Positions 5,958-7,939 of a stretch of DNA of 7,939 nt are shown here, in pieces. The notes under the pieces are model-generated. The model saw only the letters and a program-made list of their open reading frames with translations, did not search any database and was not told where the DNA came from. Every line of letters begins with the position of its first letter. Positions within the stretch are counted from its first letter, which is position 1. The position numbers were made by a program, and so were the translations under genes. Origin of the DNA: Bifidobacterium breve (GTDB lineage: Bacteria; Actinomycetota; Acidimicrobiia; Acidimicrobiales; Ilumatobacteraceae); the NCBI GenBank assembly GCA_945869715.1, contig CAMBPP010000065.1, forward strand, positions 1-7,939. Direction: 5' to 3'.

Positions 5958-6836
5958 ATGACGCACACTGCACGTAACGAGGTTTCTACAACCCGTACAG
6001 GAATCAATATTTTTATTGGAGAAGGCATTGCGCCGGTCGTTTCCGACACCTGGAGTGTTGGCGGCTGGAATATTCAATTTGTGCGTCTCGATGCCGGCCA
6101 AAGTTTTGCTTTGAATCATTCTGCAGGCGCTGTGCACATCAAAGTGGTCACAGGCCGTCTCGCAAATATCAATCGTGGGGCATATGCGCAAGACAAAGTG
6201 GTGCGCAATACAAAGGTGACTGAAGCAGAAGTAGTAGCTGGCCCCGACGGAGCCGTGTTCACCGTCTTTACGGGAACTGCACAGGTGCCAAACAAAGTCA
6301 CTTCAATGAATCAACTTGCCTATAGCGGTCCTCTGGCTAATGAATTGTCCTGGATCACTTTTGAAGAGCGCTATCACGATGTCATTCCGTTCTTCGATGG
6401 TCTCGATTGCTATTTGTCGCCAGGTTTCCATTTGCTCGATGTCGATGGTGAAGAAATCACCTACATGTTCGTATGGACAGCAGGCAAGGGTGTCGACTTG
6501 TCAACACACAACCATGGTCATGACCCAGCACCAACGCGTCCGGCGTTTGCTGAAGTGCACTGGGTGTTGCAAAACGGAACCGGCACAGGCGGCATGTTTG
6601 AAACATCAAAGCCGGGTGCCGATGACCGAGTACGCACACCGTTACAGCAGGGTGACGAGCATGGACCATTCTTTATGTGGGACAAAAAAACTGGCCGCCC
6701 TACATTGCGCGAAAATGGTGCAGTGGAATACCCGTGGCACGGTTGGCAAGGTGGCACCGATGCAGAAGAAGGTCAGTCTTACGACGTTGTTGCCGCGTTT
6801 GAAATTACTGCGCCATACGCAATTATCGCACCGTAA
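5958..6836 (+). CDS. Double-cupin-like protein of unknown function
   Basis: A 292-residue soluble protein with no signal peptide or membrane segment. I do not recognise a named function. The composition and spacing suggest two beta-barrel cupin domains. The N-terminal one (about 30-110) has GQSFALNHSAGAVHIKVVTGRL with H54 and H60. The C-terminal one (about 165-290) has a likely metal site built from H184-N-H186-G-H188, E199-V-H201 and possibly H261 in YPWHGW, together with the Gly-rich NGTGTGGMFE. The second part recalls the cupin portion of aldos-2-ulose dehydratase/isomerase-like proteins, a tentative memory-based match. It starts with ATG and a good AAGGGG ribosome site. The LLM-class oxidoreductase gene begins 2 bp after its stop, so the two are almost certainly co-translated. 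A role in sugar-acid or small-molecule conversion is possible but unproven. Confidence 0.8.
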   Translation: MTHTARNEVSTTRTGINIFIGEGIAPVVSDTWSVGGWNIQFVRLDAGQSFALNHSAGAVHIKVVTGRLANINRGAYAQDKVVRNTKVTEAEVVAGPDGAVFTVFTGTAQVPNKVTSMNQLAYSGPLANELSWITFEERYHDVIPFFDGLDCYLSPGFHLLDVDGEEITYMFVWTAGKGVDLSTHNHGHDPAPTRPAFAEVHWVLQNGTGTGGMFETSKPGADDRVRTPLQQGDEHGPFFMWDKKTGRPTLRENGAVEYPWHGWQGGTDAEEGQSYDVVAAFEITAPYAIIAP

Positions 6837-6838
6837 CC

Positions 6839-7735
6839 GTGGCTCACTCTTCGGCAACATCAGGGTTGCGTTTCGGGTGGCTTTCGCCTGTCATTGGAAA
6901 TAGGTGGAGCAATCATCAACCCATTGTTGTTTTTCAAGAAAAGCACATTTTGCCGACGGCGTTACCACACTTTGATTCACTCTGGGTTGCCGATCACTTT
7001 TATGGCATGGATACTCACACCGACCCATTCATGGAAGCGTGGACAACGCTCACGTGGCTTGCCGCAAAATTTCCTGATGTCATGTTGTGTCATCACGTAC
7101 TTGGTCAGGGTTATCGCAACCCTGCATTAACAGCGAAGATGGCCGCCACTTTGCAGGTCTTGTCGGGCAACAGGTTTATCTTGGGCATTGGTGCGGGCTG
7201 GCGCGAAGAGGAGTACCGCGCATACGGCTATGAGTTTCCACGACCTGCGGTGCGCTTCCAAGAACTTGAAGAACTCGTGCACATTTGCCGCTTGATGTGG
7301 ACCGAAGAAGCACCAAGTTTTGAAGGCAAACATTTCAGCATTCAGCGTGCAGCGGCCCCACCATTGCCTGAAGTGGTTCCACCGGTGTGCATTGGTGCAT
7401 TTGGTGAACAAATTGGTTTGCCAATGGCGGGCCGTATTGCCGATATGTGGAATTCCCCCATATTTGGCAGCGATGAAAAGTGGTTGAAGAAGCGTGACAT
7501 TGTTTTTGCATCCGCAGTGAAGGCTGGGCGGGAAACGAGCGATATAGAAGTGTCGCTGACCGTAGAGCGCGCATTGCCAAACACTGGCGCTGAATCACAA
7601 CAGCTTTTCGATGAGCTATCTCATTTGGCCGAGTTGGGTGTGCAGCACTTCGTCATGGACTTCGGGCATCCGCAAAGCACCGAGCCAGTTCTGCGCTTTG
7701 TGGAAGAAGTAATGGCGCCACTGCGGCGTGGTTAA
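6839..7735 (+). CDS. LLM-class (luciferase-like) flavin/F420-dependent oxidoreductase
   Basis: A 298-residue TIM-barrel oxidoreductase of the bacterial luciferase-like family, which in actinobacteria usually works with F420 and less often FMN. Signatures are FDSLWVADHFYG at 45-56, the mid-barrel LCHHVLGQGYRNPALTAKMAATLQVLSGNRFILGIGAGWREEEYRAYG at about 83-130, and FQELEELVHICRLMW with E-G-K-H-F downstream. The C-terminus has the usual LAELGVQHFVMDFG strand and helix. The start is GTG at 6839, only 2 bp after the cupin stop, with no separate ribosome site, so it is probably translated by coupling. A TTG at 6866 is a less likely start. The family is clear; substrate and cofactor are inferred. 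Tight linkage to the cupin protein suggests they act on the same compound. Confidence 0.92.
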   Translation: MAHSSATSGLRFGWLSPVIGNRWSNHQPIVVFQEKHILPTALPHFDSLWVADHFYGMDTHTDPFMEAWTTLTWLAAKFPDVMLCHHVLGQGYRNPALTAKMAATLQVLSGNRFILGIGAGWREEEYRAYGYEFPRPAVRFQELEELVHICRLMWTEEAPSFEGKHFSIQRAAAPPLPEVVPPVCIGAFGEQIGLPMAGRIADMWNSPIFGSDEKWLKKRDIVFASAVKAGRETSDIEVSLTVERALPNTGAESQQLFDELSHLAELGVQHFVMDFGHPQSTEPVLRFVEEVMAPLRRG

Positions 7736-7766
7736 AGCAGTATTTTTGCTGGTGTAAAGTTTCGTT

Positions 7767-7939
7767 ATGGCAGGTCTCGCACACGAAATTGACCCACGAT
7801 AATTTGATTCTCCAGAGTTTCAAAGTAATCCGTTTCCGTTGTATCAGCGGCTCCGCGATCACCATCCTTTATTCCGTGACCGTTTCCATAATCGGTGGAT
7901 TATCAGTCGCTATGAAGATGTCAATGCCGCGTTCCAAAA
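7767..7939 (+). pseudogene. Cytochrome P450 N-terminus with in-frame stop (runs off window)
   Basis: From the ATG at 7767 the frame reads MAGLAHEIDPR, then TAA at 7800-7802. It then continues in the same frame to the window end as FDSPEFQSNPFPLYQRLRD, followed by a stretch ending WIISRYEDVNAAFQ. This is the typical start of a bacterial class I cytochrome P450 (D-P-x-F-x-x-N-P-Y-P-x-Y-x-x-L-R, then W-x-x-x-R-Y-E-D-V), a heme monooxygenase. The stop falls within the region that is normally continuous. No ATG or GTG start exists in frame after it inside the window, only TTG at 7839, which would delete conserved residues. The gene is therefore either inactivated by a nonsense mutation or carries a sequence error. 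It lies 31 bp after the LLM gene on the same strand. The heme-binding Cys region is outside the window. Confidence 0.7.

Noticed and set aside
6316..6903. Plus-strand 195-codon open frame overlapping the cupin gene
   Set aside because: It is an out-of-frame shadow of the cupin gene running into the start of the LLM gene. The protein is Cys/Ser/Met-rich without any domain pattern.
7732..7753. AGCA/TGCT inverted repeat with T run after the LLM gene as a terminator
   Set aside because: The stem is only about 4 bp and the T run is in the loop rather than after the stem, so it does not fit an intrinsic terminator.

Overview
The window looks like a chromosomal stretch from an actinobacterium (Actinomycetota) of roughly balanced base composition. 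The pointers are a deazaflavin-dependent nitroreductase-family protein (Ddn type) and a luciferase-like monooxygenase, both families that commonly use coenzyme F420, together with a Rieske oxygenase and a cytochrome P450. A lineage such as the freshwater or marine Acidimicrobiia would fit, but that is inference from gene content only. No mobile element, tRNA, rRNA or CRISPR array was seen.

Layout. The left end (1-411, +) is the C-terminal part of a dTDP-4-dehydrorhamnose reductase, followed by a DUF554 membrane protein (425-1153, +). That gene runs tail-to-tail into, and overlaps by 24 bp, a DEAD-box RNA helicase on the minus strand (1130-2947). The helicase has an arginine/glycine-rich tail of about 200 residues encoded by tandem DNA repeats. 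A 284-bp divergent spacer holds a 17-bp palindrome and leads to a stand-alone Rieske non-heme iron oxygenase (3232-4380, +). This ends 3 bp from the end of a minus-strand operon read from right to left: arfB ribosome-rescue hydrolase (5895-5479), Ddn-like oxidoreductase (5462-5031) and HAD-like hydrolase (5022-4384). A 62-bp divergent spacer separates arfB from a plus-strand pair: a double-cupin-like protein of unknown function (5958-6836) and an LLM-class oxidoreductase (6839-7735). The right edge carries the first codons of a cytochrome P450 that are interrupted by an in-frame TAA (7767-7939).

How the genes relate. The left third is housekeeping: deoxysugar synthesis, a membrane protein and RNA remodelling. 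The right two thirds mix a translation-quality gene (arfB) with redox enzymes (Rieske, Ddn, LLM, P450) and two proteins of uncertain substrate (HAD, cupin). The cupin and LLM genes are 2 bp apart and probably act together. No complete known pathway is visible, and I did not find a clear novel defence or mobile system. The most notable items are the nonsense codon in the P450, the cupin/LLM pair, the palindrome upstream of the Rieske gene and the repeat-built helicase tail.
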